Assembly: GCA_036504595.1 (NCBI GenBank)
Contig: DASXUX010000040.1
Span: 162,938 to 226,937, forward strand
Direction: 5' to 3'
Source: DASXUX01 sp036504595
GTDB lineage: Bacteria; Planctomycetota; SZUA-567; H5-PLA8
Length of the DNA: 64,000 nucleotides
Part shown: positions 27,035-36,021 of the stretch, one piece after another
How positions within the stretch are numbered: position 1 is the first letter of the stretch
How the letters are laid out: every line of letters begins with the position of its first letter
Notes under the pieces: generated by a model
Database searches by the model: none
Told to the model about the DNA's origin: nothing
Seen by the model: the letters and a program-made list of their open reading frames with translations, nothing else
Program-made: the position numbers and the translations under genes

Positions 27035-27358
27035 ATGGGTACGGCAAAGCCACTGCAATTCCACCTGCTCACGCTACTTTGCATTGTCCCTATTGCGAGC
27101 ACGTCGCTCTACCTGAATCTCCTGCCTCGAGATGAAGTGATGCACGATGGCTGCTTCCTATGGTCGGTCATCAGAGGCCACGCCAAAGCATACGGTTTCC
27201 CGTGCACATGTTGGAACGAACGTTACGGCGTCTTGGCTGATGGCCTCCTCGCGAACCTTATTTTCGCGGCATGTGTGCTTGTCGCGGCTGCGTACGTCTG
27301 CGAAAAGATCACAAACTGGTTGCACCCGGAACCGGTCGCGGGAGAATCGGCCAAGTGA
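27035..27358 (+). CDS. Small membrane protein, unknown
   Basis: 107 residues with two predicted membrane helices (about 8-28 and 70-92) around a loop with three cysteines (GFPCTCWN and HDGCF). Codon use is less GC-biased than its neighbours. Its TGA overlaps the GTG start of the next gene by GTGA, suggesting translational coupling. No family recognised. Confidence 0.6.
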   Translation: MGTAKPLQFHLLTLLCIVPIASTSLYLNLLPRDEVMHDGCFLWSVIRGHAKAYGFPCTCWNERYGVLADGLLANLIFAACVLVAAAYVCEKITNWLHPEPVAGESAK

Positions 27359-28920
27359 ATCGTTTTGTTCCCGCCCTCCTTCTGTTGGCTTCTTTCACGG
27401 CCTTCTCCGGCGAACCCTCCACCCCTCCGCCCGCCGATCCCATCGCCGCGGCGATGCAGTCCGGGCGCGAACTCTTCCGCCAAAAGCAGTACGTTGAGGC
27501 CCTCGATCAATTCGCCCTTGCCCTCACGCTAAAGCCGGAAGACCGCGAGGCCGCGTTTCTGGCTGGACTGTCCGCGTACTGGTCGCGGCGGCCGGGTAGG
27601 GCGCTGGAGTTCTGGAACGAGTTGCTCGACACCGCGCCGCGCAAGAGCATGGAAGAGTGGAAGCTCGAAACGCATCGGCTGATTGCGCTCCTGGCGCTGA
27701 AGCAGAGCGACGCGGCCGACGCGGTGATCGAACGGATCTACGAACTTCGCCGCAAGCTGCCCGAACTGAAATCGGTCCCTGGCTTCACGCGCGAACACAT
27801 TTTCCTGCGCGTGCCTCCGGCCGCGCTGCCGCCCACTGTTCCGGCATCGGTTGTCCCGCGACCGGTGGCTGGAGTCGCCCCGCCGCCGGTCCTGTTGCGT
27901 GTCGGCGCGTGGGAAGTCTTCGACGATAAGCACGAGTCGCAGCACGTCTGGCAATTCCTGGTGCGCGCGCAAAACGCTCCCGACGAGCCCCTGCTGCGCA
28001 CGCTGCTGGTTTCAGTCGCAACCCTGCCCGGCGGTGAGGCCGGTTTTTTGCTCGACGAAGAACTGGGCGGGACGCACCTCGTCTACAAGCGCTGGCTGCA
28101 AAAGCCAACGTATGCCGACGTCCGCCCCTTGGTGATCGATATTCTGGGCGGCCGATTGGCACCCATCGAAGGCAAGGCGCCAGAGACTGCGCCCGTTGTT
28201 GTTGCGAAGCCGCCCGTTAAGGAGCCCGATCGAACGCAAACCAACGCGGAGCTTGTTGCGCTCGGCCGCATCCAGGCGCTGGCGCTGGCTCCGGAAGCCA
28301 CGCGCATTCTCGCCATCGCCGCCAAGCTGGTCTCGGTGGATCTGGACGTGACGAAGCTCACGCGCCTGTCGCTGACCGACACGCAGCTTGCCACGCGTTA
28401 CCTCAACGAGATGAAAGCCAAAGCTCCGCAGGCGCAGGAAGACGCCGCCGAACTGATCGATCTGATCAACAAGGCCCAGGCCGAGCACCTCGTTGCTGCC
28501 CTTTCGCACGTCGATGCGCTCGGCAAGCGCTCGCCCTACCTGGACTATTCCATTCTGACCGGACTGAACACGCGCGGCCGCGATTGCCCGACGGCGCTGC
28601 TGGTCGAATGCATCGGCAACGCCGACCCGATGGTCCGACAGACCGCCGCCCTGCTGCTCGCTAGAGCCGGCGACCGCCACGCACTCCGCCTGTTGTTCAA
28701 AGAAGTCGAAACTTCCGACGCGATCGGATGCAGCATCGTCAGTGAATGGCTAAGTGAACTGATCGGCCCGCAACTCGGCGAAGTCCCGCTTGCGAGTCGC
28801 CCCGACATCGACGACGCGCTCGCAAAGTGGAAAAAGAACGCCGCCCAGTGGTGGTCCGATCACGACAAGAAGCTGAAGCACAATTCCAAGAAAGCAGCGG
28901 ACGAACCGTATTGGAAGTAG
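27355..28920 (+). CDS. Secreted TPR/HEAT-repeat protein
   Basis: 521 residues from the GTG at 27355 (GGGAG upstream). Signal peptide VNRFVPALLLLASFTAFSG. Residues about 40-130 hold TPR-like helices (GRELFRQKQYVEALDQFALA). A middle region is Pro-rich, and residues about 400-470 look like HEAT-type helices (NADPMVRQTAALLLARAG). Probably a periplasmic scaffold; function unknown. It ends next to a double hairpin at a convergent junction. Confidence 0.8.
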   Translation: MNRFVPALLLLASFTAFSGEPSTPPPADPIAAAMQSGRELFRQKQYVEALDQFALALTLKPEDREAAFLAGLSAYWSRRPGRALEFWNELLDTAPRKSMEEWKLETHRLIALLALKQSDAADAVIERIYELRRKLPELKSVPGFTREHIFLRVPPAALPPTVPASVVPRPVAGVAPPPVLLRVGAWEVFDDKHESQHVWQFLVRAQNAPDEPLLRTLLVSVATLPGGEAGFLLDEELGGTHLVYKRWLQKPTYADVRPLVIDILGGRLAPIEGKAPETAPVVVAKPPVKEPDRTQTNAELVALGRIQALALAPEATRILAIAAKLVSVDLDVTKLTRLSLTDTQLATRYLNEMKAKAPQAQEDAAELIDLINKAQAEHLVAALSHVDALGKRSPYLDYSILTGLNTRGRDCPTALLVECIGNADPMVRQTAALLLARAGDRHALRLLFKEVETSDAIGCSIVSEWLSELIGPQLGEVPLASRPDIDDALAKWKKNAAQWWSDHDKKLKHNSKKAADEPYWK

Positions 28921-28921
28921 C

Positions 28922-29046
28922 CCTGTACCGCAGGCGTCCGGCCTGCACAACAAAGTGTTGCAGGCTTCCAGCCTGCACGTTTAGAAAACGACTGTGGACG
29001 TATTGCACGGGCAGCCAACGACAAACGACGGCTGCCCGTGCCACAA
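28922..29046. repeat. GTACCGCAGGC and CACGGGCAGCC hairpins at a convergent junction
   Basis: 28922-28981: CCGCAGGCGTCCGGCCTGCA and GTTGCAGGCTTCCAGCCTGC, two related stem-loops. 29005-29046: CACGGGCAGCC pairs with GGCTGCCCGTG and ends GCCACAA. Together they fill the gap between the TPR/HEAT protein and ndk. Confidence 0.82.
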
Positions 29047-29052
29047 AATGCC

Positions 29053-29790
29053 TCACGCCGGTTCCGGCTTCTCGTTGATCAGGTACTTCGCGGCGATGGA
29101 ACTCAGCGAAACGGCCGCCGGCTGCCCCTTGAGCAGTCTGCGCAGGGATTCCAGGTCGGTCTGCCAGGCGATGTCGCCAGGGGCCAGCAGGCACACACTG
29201 CCGGGGACGTGCGACGTGTGGAGCTGATGGTTGATGAAGTAATAGTGCGCGTCGCATTCCACGGTCGGATAGCCGCGCATGTAAGGCATGATGTCGTTGG
29301 GCTTGAACCACAGCTTTATCTCGCGCTCGGCGTCCAGGTCGTTGGCGGACGCGTGGACGAGATTGTCGATGCGATTGCTGATGACCTTTCCCGTCGCATC
29401 CGTGATCGGCACGACCGTGCCCAGCGTGCGCAGCGTGCCCGGAGCGGTTTCGCGGCCCTTGTGCGGGTCGGTCGGGCCGCAGATCGCGCGAATCTTCGTT
29501 ACGGCTTCCGGTCCGCAGTAAACGATCGCGATCACGCGGCGCTTCTGCGGAGCGTCGGCGTAGTGAATCTTCCCCGTGATGTAGTCGAGCAGCGACGGAT
29601 AAAACGGCTTGCCGTTGTGCTCCGCGTAGTGCTCTTCGGCCAGCATGCGCGTGACCTGCACGATCTTCGTCGCCGCAAACCGCAGCCCCGTGTGGAACTC
29701 CGAGAACTGCGACAGAATATAGCCGGTCAAGGACAGCTTCAGCGCGTCCGGCTTGATCAGCACCAGTGTCTGTTCAGGATTGACTGCCAT
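29053..29790 (-). CDS. ndk: Nucleoside diphosphate kinase with C-terminal extension
   Basis: Transfers the gamma-phosphate from NTPs to NDPs. The NDK core shows LVLIKPDALK at the start, APGTLRTLGT, and the phosphorylated His in NLVHAS. At 245 residues it is about 100 longer than usual bacterial NDK. The excess is a C-terminal domain from about residue 165 (KPNDIMPYMRGYPTVECD on) plus a longer loop before the His. The Asp normally after HAS is replaced by Ala-Asn (HASAND). A divergent NDK-like domain with an added module is the safest call; activity is likely but unproven. Confidence 0.82.
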   Translation of the reverse strand: MAVNPEQTLVLIKPDALKLSLTGYILSQFSEFHTGLRFAATKIVQVTRMLAEEHYAEHNGKPFYPSLLDYITGKIHYADAPQKRRVIAIVYCGPEAVTKIRAICGPTDPHKGRETAPGTLRTLGTVVPITDATGKVISNRIDNLVHASANDLDAEREIKLWFKPNDIMPYMRGYPTVECDAHYYFINHQLHTSHVPGSVCLLAPGDIAWQTDLESLRRLLKGQPAAVSLSSIAAKYLINEKPEPA

Positions 29791-29883
29791 TCCGTTTCGT
29801 CTCCTTAGCCCATGAAAAGAAGCATCTTAACGGCCTCTTTCCAAAAGAAAAATCAGAACTTTCATTCTTTTGCGCCGCGGGTG

Positions 29884-30002
29884 TGGCACGGGCAGGCTAC
29901 GCCGCGTCCGTTTGCGGCGTAGATTGCCCGTGCAGCGGCGCCGGGTTCACGGGCAATCCGCTGGAGCAAAAAGACGCTCCAGCGGCCTGCCCGTGCCACA
30001 CA
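29884..30002. repeat. Two TGGCACG hairpins between pfk and ndk
   Basis: GGCACGGGCAGGCTACGCCG with GCGGCGTAGATTGCCCGTGC, then ACGGGCAATCCGCTGGAGC with GCTCCAGCGGCCTGCCCGTG and a final GCCACA. The second loop is AAAAAGAC, as in the 56082 hairpin. The gap lies between two minus-strand genes. Confidence 0.85.
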
Positions 30003-31133
30003 CTAGCGGTCGCCCAGGCACGTTCCGACCTGCCGCGCCGTTTGCACCCAGGGATGATCCAGCGGCACCGTCTTTTTGCGTCCGGCGACTTTTTCGAGCG
30101 GCACCGGGACGCAGTCGTCGCCTTTGACCGCCACCATCACGTTGTAAACGCCCTTGGCCAGCAGATCGGCCGCTTTCACGCCCAGCCGCGTGCAGAGCAG
30201 GCGGTCCGTCGGCGATGGAATCCCGCCGCGCTGAACATGACCGAGCGAGGTCACGCGCACCTCCACGCCCGTCAGCCGTTGCAGGTCTCTCGCCAGGCGG
30301 CTTGCATGCGGTTCCTCATAAAGCGGAATCGGTGCGTCGTCCTCGTTCTTGTGCTTCGGCTTCATTTTCTCTTCTTTGGCCTTGCGCCGGGACTGAGCCG
30401 CGGCCTGAGCTTGCGCATGTCGCGACGCAGCGCCTTCGGCCAGCGCCAGGATCGAGAACTTCTTGCCGTGGCGAAGCCGCTCGCGCAGGAAATTGCCGAT
30501 GACCGCTTCGTCGTACGGAATTTCCGGAATCAGAATCACATCCGCGCCGCTCGCGCAGCCGGCGCCCAGCGCCAGCCAGCCCGAATTGTGTCCCATGAGT
30601 TCGCAGACGATCAAGCGGTGGTGGCTGGTGGCGGTCGTGTGCAGCCGATCGATGGCTTCGGTCGCGATGGCCATCGCCGTATCGAAGCCGAACGAGATAT
30701 CCGTCTCCGGCACGTCGTTGTCGATCGTTTTCGGCAGCGTGAGCACGTTCAGCCCGCCGACTTTGTGCAGATGTAGAGCGTTCTTCTGTGTTCCGCCGCC
30801 GCCCAGGCAGACGAGGCAATCGATCCCCAGGCGCTGCGCGTTGGTCACGGCGGTTTCGGTCATGTCGAGCACTTCTTTGCCCATCGGCATCTTGCGCGGC
30901 TTGTCGCGGCTGGTGCCCAGGATCGTTCCGCCGTGCGTGAGGATGCCGCTGACCATGTCCGGTTCCAACGGCATCGTGCGGTTCTCGACCAGTCCACGAA
31001 AACCATCCAGGATGCCGATGACGTGCATTCCGTACATGCTCACGGCGGCCTTCGTGATCGCGCGAATCGCCGCGTTCAACCCCGGGCAATCTCCGCCGGA
31101 CGTCAGGATTCCGATCGAACGCGTCTTGCTCAT
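30003..31133 (-). CDS. pfkA: 6-phosphofructokinase
   Basis: Phosphorylates fructose 6-phosphate in glycolysis. 376 residues. N-terminal GILTSGGDCPGLNA matches the family, and the catalytic loop reads PKTIDND. The Lys at the position equivalent to E. coli 124, with Gly at the 104 equivalent, is the group III pattern found in ATP-dependent actinobacterial enzymes. The motif usually written GGDG reads GGGGTQ here, so the metal-site Asp is replaced by Gly. A charged insertion (about 238-285, KEEKMKPKHKNEDDAP) is not in standard enzymes. Phosphate donor uncertain. Confidence 0.9.
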   Translation of the reverse strand: MSKTRSIGILTSGGDCPGLNAAIRAITKAAVSMYGMHVIGILDGFRGLVENRTMPLEPDMVSGILTHGGTILGTSRDKPRKMPMGKEVLDMTETAVTNAQRLGIDCLVCLGGGGTQKNALHLHKVGGLNVLTLPKTIDNDVPETDISFGFDTAMAIATEAIDRLHTTATSHHRLIVCELMGHNSGWLALGAGCASGADVILIPEIPYDEAVIGNFLRERLRHGKKFSILALAEGAASRHAQAQAAAQSRRKAKEEKMKPKHKNEDDAPIPLYEEPHASRLARDLQRLTGVEVRVTSLGHVQRGGIPSPTDRLLCTRLGVKAADLLAKGVYNVMVAVKGDDCVPVPLEKVAGRKKTVPLDHPWVQTARQVGTCLGDR

Positions 31134-31150
31134 AACCCCCCCGTTCTATT

Positions 31151-31248
<98 letters not shown>

Positions 31249-31255
31249 CAACAAC

Positions 31256-32176
31256 CTACACCTTCTCCGGCCGCGGAATAATCACCGTGTTCTTGCTGAT
31301 CGCTTTGCGGAACAGATCGCTGAGGATCACTACGCGCACCCGACCGTCGGGAATGTTGATCTGGTGCGCCGCGAACGCCCGCCTGAGGCGCTCCACGAAC
31401 AGCGTGTTGATCGCTGCATCCTGCTGCGGCAGGACGAACAGCTTTATGCGCAGGAAAACGTCTTTTGTTGTGCTCTGCAGGACGCCCTCGACCGCCGGCA
31501 CTTGCGGAAAAAATGGAACCTCGTTCGCAATGTCTTTGCAGACGCGTTCCGCAACATCCTTCGCCGCCGGACCGGCTTCGGTGTTCTCCAGTGAAACGTC
31601 CACAATGGCCTGAACCACGCCCGCCGAGTAGTTGCTGACCTGTGCGATATTGCGATTAAAAATAATGTGCTGCACGCCCAGATAGTCGCGCAGCTTGATT
31701 ACGCGCAGACCGATCTCTTCGACCACGCCGGCCTTTCCGCCAATCTCCACGTAGTCGCCCACCGTAAGCTGATCTTCGGCGAGAATCGACAGCCCCGTGA
31801 TCACGTCCTGCACCAGGCCTTGCGATCCGAAGCCGATCGCCGCGCCGACGGCCGCGCTGCCAAAGGCGAGCGACGTCGGGTCGACCAGCCCCCACATCGA
31901 AAGGATCGCCAGCGCCGCGCCGATGTATACGACATACTTGATGGTGCTGCCGATCAGCGACGTGACCGTTCCGATTTTGCGGCGGTAAACGATGCCGCGC
32001 GAGTGCTCAATCCGCGTCTCCAGCCGCCGGATCACGCGCTTCAGCAGCCAGATCACCAGCGCGGCGAGGATGAGAATCAGCAGCGAATGGACGGCGTGCT
32101 GGGCCGCCTTAGCGATCTGTTCGCCAAAGAGCTCAAGCAACCGGTCCCATAGCTTGTCGAAGAAGTTCAGCGACAT
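31256..32176 (-). CDS. MscS-family mechanosensitive channel
   Basis: 306 residues. An inner-membrane channel that opens on hypo-osmotic shock. Membrane helices lie at about 28-48 and 78-98. The pore helix reads SAAVGAAIGFGSQGLVQDVI, followed by the beta domain (EDQLTVGDYVEIGGKAGVVE). The C-terminal alpha/beta domain is complete. The ATG at 32176 is preceded in frame by a TTG. No partner genes. Confidence 0.92.
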   Translation of the reverse strand: MSLNFFDKLWDRLLELFGEQIAKAAQHAVHSLLILILAALVIWLLKRVIRRLETRIEHSRGIVYRRKIGTVTSLIGSTIKYVVYIGAALAILSMWGLVDPTSLAFGSAAVGAAIGFGSQGLVQDVITGLSILAEDQLTVGDYVEIGGKAGVVEEIGLRVIKLRDYLGVQHIIFNRNIAQVSNYSAGVVQAIVDVSLENTEAGPAAKDVAERVCKDIANEVPFFPQVPAVEGVLQSTTKDVFLRIKLFVLPQQDAAINTLFVERLRRAFAAHQINIPDGRVRVVILSDLFRKAISKNTVIIPRPEKV

Positions 32177-32188
32177 CAACGCTATCCC

Positions 32189-32474
32189 AATTAAAAATTA
32201 AAAACCAAAATTGAAAATCAGAGAGCCAGAGCGCGATGGGTGCATGACTGGACTTGCGCGCCTCACTCCCTCTCCCCTGCTGGGGAGAGGGTGCCGCGCT
32301 GGAAGCGCGGCGGGTGAGGGGTAGCTCTACCGCGGCCCCCTCATCCCGGTCTCGCTTCGCTCGCTCGGCCTTCTCCCCACGGGGGAGAAGGTCACTGCAA
32401 CACCCATCGTCCACCCCAGCGCGATCCCTGACACGCGCCATCTGTGTTAACTTTGAATTTTAATTTTGAATTAC
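32189..32474. repeat. AATTAAAAAT element with GC-rich elements in its loop
   Basis: AT-rich arms at 32189-32219 (AATTAAAAATTAAAAACC) and 32449-32474 (TTTGAATTTTAATTTTGAA). Between them are CCCTCTCCCCTGCTGGGGAG (from 32270) with GCCGCGCTGGAAGCGCGGC in its own arm space, and a CCTTCTCCCCACGGGGGAG hairpin. The layering suggests that one element inserted into another. It fills the gap between mscS and the TPR gene. Confidence 0.8.
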
Positions 32475-34147
32475 TGTTTCGCTCCGCCCAACGGGATTTT
32501 GGTCGAGATCTCCTCCTCCATCACATCTTCCGGATCCGCCCAGTTGATCTTCCACTGCCCGTCTTCGCTGACGGCGGGCTCGGTGATCGTCTTTGGTTTT
32601 TCGCCGCCGGCTTCGTAGTATTCCAGAATCAATTTGGCTGATTTGCTATCCGCCGCGACATCGACTTTCTTCAGCACGAAATCGGCGAACGTCAGCGCCG
32701 GCACGCGCTCTTCGCCGCCTTCCTGAAGCATTTCCGTGTACGCCTCGACATCGCCCTTGGGCACCAGCGTCGCGATGGCCTTCGCGTCACGTGTGCGAAT
32801 GGCTTTCAAGAACTTCGCCAGCACGCCCGCCGGCCCCGCGTCGGCCTCCTGGGGCTCCTTTGGAAATTTGCCGTCTATCTTGGCCTGCAAGCGCGCCAAG
32901 GCCGAATTGATATCCGCGGGGTTGACGAGATCGGGGAACTTGTCGCGCAGCGTGGAATACTGGCTCTTGGCTTTGGCGTAGTCTTTCAGCACGTACTCGT
33001 TGCAGCCGCCCGCGAGCTTGTAGACTTCCGCGCGCATGCGTTCCACGGGAATCGTCTCGATCATCCAATCCGCCAAAGCCGCGACCTGCTTGTATTCCTG
33101 CGCGTCAGTCATCAGCGTTTCCAGCAATTCGCTGGCGGAATCCTGCGCTTCCTTGTCCAGCGGGAACGCCGCCGCGTACGCTTTCACCTGCGCGGTTGCG
33201 TCGGGCCAGCGTTTGGTGGCGATGAAGACATCCAGCAGCGAGCGGTGTGCGAACTTGATCTCCAGGCTCCGCGGGTACTCCTGGATAATCCGCTTCGAAA
33301 CGACCTCCAGATTCTTGGCATCGTCAAGTTTCATGTAGATTTCGGCCAGCAGCTTCAGGGCCGGAGCGGTCAGGCGGCCGTCTTTGCCGCTGGCGTTCAC
33401 GCCGTCTTCGGCCGCTGCAATCGCGTCCTTGAAGCGTTGGAGCGTCAGCAGGGCGCCGGCGCGGCCTTGTCCGCCGGGCTCCTCGCCTTCCTTGGCCGCG
33501 TGTCCCGCGCCGACCTGCACCGCCGCGCGCAACAGCCCCGCAGGTTCGGGGTTGGCTTTCAGCGCCTGGTCCAGTTCATTCAGAATCTGCTCGGCCTTCT
33601 TCACCTCTTCGATCTGCTTCATAATCTCTTGCACGCGTTGATAGCCGTATTGCCGCAGAGCGTTCTGCGAAGCGTAGCTGGCCATCTGACTCCAGTTCTG
33701 GCGCAGTTTCTCCAGTGCCTGGACCGTTACTGGCTCCTTCTGGAGTTTTTGGTGTTCGGTTTCGACGTCGCGATAAAGCTCCATCGAACGCTGGTCGATC
33801 TGCTGGCGCAGCGTCTTGGCGCGTTCGGCCACCTTCGGGTCGGCGTTCTTGAGCAACGCGTTCAGCGCTGAGTAGCCGCGGGCGCCGGAGTCCAGGAAGG
33901 TCTTCGCCGCGGCTTGTTGTTTGGCGGGGTCGCTGGATTGCAGATCCTGCAGCGCAGCCGTCCAATCCGTCACTTGTGGAGTTGCCACGATGACGGGTTT
34001 GGGCGGAATGGGAGTCGCGCCGGGCAGAGTGGCAGAGGGCGTGGGATCTTTTGCCGGAGTCGGAGGTGTCTTTTCTTCGGCGGGAACAGCAACGGAAAGC
34101 GCCAGCGCCACCAGCGTGGCTGCGGCAAAAATGACTTTGAATTGCAT
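32471..34147 (-). CDS. Secreted TPR protein
   Basis: 558 residues. Signal peptide MQFKVIFAAATLVALALSVA, with AAGGAG 5 nt before the ATG. A Pro/Thr-rich linker (25-55) precedes helical repeats with TPR character (about 270-420; LKLLAEIYMKLDDAKNLEVV). The C-terminal 110 residues (AIATLVPKGDVEAYTEMLQ) look like a small alpha/beta fold of unknown type. Likely periplasmic. It starts near a GTAGCGCAATCC element in a divergent gap. Confidence 0.82.
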   Translation of the reverse strand: MQFKVIFAAATLVALALSVAVPAEEKTPPTPAKDPTPSATLPGATPIPPKPVIVATPQVTDWTAALQDLQSSDPAKQQAAAKTFLDSGARGYSALNALLKNADPKVAERAKTLRQQIDQRSMELYRDVETEHQKLQKEPVTVQALEKLRQNWSQMASYASQNALRQYGYQRVQEIMKQIEEVKKAEQILNELDQALKANPEPAGLLRAAVQVGAGHAAKEGEEPGGQGRAGALLTLQRFKDAIAAAEDGVNASGKDGRLTAPALKLLAEIYMKLDDAKNLEVVSKRIIQEYPRSLEIKFAHRSLLDVFIATKRWPDATAQVKAYAAAFPLDKEAQDSASELLETLMTDAQEYKQVAALADWMIETIPVERMRAEVYKLAGGCNEYVLKDYAKAKSQYSTLRDKFPDLVNPADINSALARLQAKIDGKFPKEPQEADAGPAGVLAKFLKAIRTRDAKAIATLVPKGDVEAYTEMLQEGGEERVPALTFADFVLKKVDVAADSKSAKLILEYYEAGGEKPKTITEPAVSEDGQWKINWADPEDVMEEEISTKIPLGGAKQ

Positions 34148-34214
34148 GTGAACTCCTTAATAGGCAAATTCCAGTCTTCAGAGATATCGAAAAGAGCGTG
34201 GTGCGTCAACTCTA

Positions 34215-34274
34215 GTAGCGCAATCCTCCCGGATTGCGAACGTGATCCGACGCAATCCAGGAGGATTGCGCTAC
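34215..34274. repeat. GTAGCGCAATCC inverted repeat
   Basis: Arms 34215-34238 and 34251-34274, each itself nearly palindromic (GCAATCCTCCCGGATTGCG). A half copy is at 25788. It lies in the divergent gap of 187 nt. Confidence 0.85.
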
Positions 34275-34334
34275 AAGTCCTTGATTCGCGCGCGCTGAGC
34301 CGTTAAGAGTCATCCCTTCACGCGAGGAACATTC

Positions 34335-35456
34335 ATGTCCGATGCACGCAAGACACTTCCTGGTTGGCTGAGCGGCGGGCCGTTGTTGTGCGCCGCGTTC
34401 CCTGAAACTCCCGCGGTCCAGAAACTTCGCGGCGCCGGCGGCAGCGATGGCGCACAGATCTACGCCGCAGCATTCTCCGACGCCGCTCTTGAAGGATTGG
34501 TTGGCGCAGGAATCAAGGTCGTTTGGCTGCGTTTCTTCAGCGGCCTGGGTCTTGAGTTCGAAAAGGCCGAGATTGAACGCGTCAGCGCGTACGTTGCCAA
34601 GGCTCGAACGGCGGGGTTGAAAGCGGCGTTATCGGTGCAGCTTGGTTCCCTGGCGCCCGAAACACTGTTGCTGGAAGAAGGCGATGCCGCAAACTGGCTC
34701 GCCGTCAATCAGGATGGCCAGAACGTCGTGCCGCAGGCGCCTGAGTTCTACCGCCAGCGCCCGTGCTACAACGCCGAAGGCTTCATGCGCTACATGGAAC
34801 GCGTTTGCGGCCTTGCGTCCGATTGCGGAACCGACCTGGTCCACTTCGACGGCATCGTGCACAACCCGGAACCCGACACCTGCCGCTGCCCGATCTGCGT
34901 TGCGGCGTTCCGCGATTTTGTCCGCCAGCAGTACGGTTCGCAGGATGAGCATACCCGCCAGGCCGGACTGGCTCGCTTCGGCTTCAACACGTTTACGCAC
35001 CTGCGCCCGCCGATGGTGCTGCGCGCCGCTGGCGGCGTGAGTCCCAATCCAGCGTCCGAAAGCCCGCACATTCAGGAGTGGATTCGTTTCAAGGCGCACA
35101 CGCTGGCGCAATGCGTCATGCGTCTTGGGCATGGGCTGCGGAAGCGCAATCCGGAGTGCGCCATCGGCGCCGATTTGTTCCGCTACCTGAACGCCGGCGT
35201 GGAACTTGGCTGGCGCCACGGAATCGATTACGCGCTGCAACTTCCGGCCTTGGATGTTGTCACGGTTCAGGTGCCGCATGCGTGCAGCGTCTCGCGGCTC
35301 AAGGCTGAAACCCCAGCGGTGCTCAGCGAGCAACTTACGGTCGCCCGCGCCTTCGGCGTGGTGACACAAGTGCCCGCTCAACGCGCGCCGCTGAGCGTCG
35401 CCGACAGCGGCGTTTTTGAACGGCAGCAGTATGAGTTGTTTGAGTTGACGGCGTGA
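34335..35456 (+). CDS. Putative TIM-barrel, glycosidase-like protein
   Basis: 373 residues, no signal peptide. Alternating strand-helix pattern with GAGIKVVWLRFFSGLGLEFE, TAGLKAALSVQLGSLAPETL and GTDLVHFDGIVHNPEPDTCR, reminiscent of GH42-like or putative glycosidase barrels. The pair CRCPIC after the putative catalytic Asp may bind metal. It is shorter than whole GH42 enzymes and lacks obvious C-terminal domains. Function not assigned with confidence. Confidence 0.65.
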   Translation: MSDARKTLPGWLSGGPLLCAAFPETPAVQKLRGAGGSDGAQIYAAAFSDAALEGLVGAGIKVVWLRFFSGLGLEFEKAEIERVSAYVAKARTAGLKAALSVQLGSLAPETLLLEEGDAANWLAVNQDGQNVVPQAPEFYRQRPCYNAEGFMRYMERVCGLASDCGTDLVHFDGIVHNPEPDTCRCPICVAAFRDFVRQQYGSQDEHTRQAGLARFGFNTFTHLRPPMVLRAAGGVSPNPASESPHIQEWIRFKAHTLAQCVMRLGHGLRKRNPECAIGADLFRYLNAGVELGWRHGIDYALQLPALDVVTVQVPHACSVSRLKAETPAVLSEQLTVARAFGVVTQVPAQRAPLSVADSGVFERQQYELFELTA

Positions 35457-35513
35457 AGGCGAAGTAGCAGTCGGCAGTGGCAGTAGGCAGGATTGCATAT
35501 CGCTAAGCGCATC

Positions 35514-35665
35514 CGAATGATGAATGATGAATGCGGAATGATGAATATGGCTTCAACGGCGCAGGCGCGGACGCCAAAGGCCTAATTCCGCATTCAGCAT
35601 TCCTCATTCATCATTTCGATGATTTTCAAATCTTGTCCAAAAAGCAGAGGGGCCAAGCGCGAAGG
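35514..35665. repeat. Long GATGAAT element, copy 1 of a 150-160 nt homologous pair
   Basis: Left arm GAATGATGAATGATGAATG, inner segment ATGAATATGGCTTCAACGGC, right arm CCGCATTCAGCATTCCTC, then a tail with TTTTCAAATC and CCAAAAAGCA. The tail as well as the arms match 52650-52811, so the conserved unit is much larger than the words. Preceded by a GGCAGTAGGCAGG word stretch. Confidence 0.88.
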
Positions 35666-35673
35666 GACTGGCG

Positions 35674-36021
35674 CTAGAACGCCGCCAACGCCACCTGCCG
35701 GTTCTCAGCCAACGTGAACTCGCTGGTCAACTCAAACATCTCCAGCATGCCGCGTAGCGTGGGGCTGGCGTTGGCGAAGACGATGCTCCCGCCGTTTCTC
35801 TGCGCGGCCAGCAGCGCATTCAGAAAGACGCCAAGTCCGGGCAGCGCGATCTCGTGCACTTCTCCCATGTCGAAAAGCAATCGGTAGAAGCCTTGAGCAA
35901 AGATGTTCTCGATGGCTTCCTCCAGCCGCTGGAAGTTGCAGGAGTTGATGCTTCCTGAAAGCCGGACGATCATCAGCTTCTTGCTCGGCAACAGTTGGCT
36001 GGCGATGACGAGATCACGCAT
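35674..36021 (-). CDS. STAS-domain protein (anti-sigma antagonist-like)
   Basis: 115 residues from the ATG at 36021, preceded by AAGGAAG. The STAS fold is seen in LMIVRLSGSINSCNFQRLEE, YRLLFDMGEVHEIALPGLGV and SIVFANASPTLRGMLEMFEL. In classical SpoIIAA/RsbV proteins the phosphorylated Ser lies in ISSAGL; here the sequence is IALPGL, so that Ser is missing and the protein may not be switched by a kinase. No kinase or sigma factor gene is adjacent. Confidence 0.88.
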   Translation of the reverse strand: MRDLVIASQLLPSKKLMIVRLSGSINSCNFQRLEEAIENIFAQGFYRLLFDMGEVHEIALPGLGVFLNALLAAQRNGGSIVFANASPTLRGMLEMFELTSEFTLAENRQVALAAF

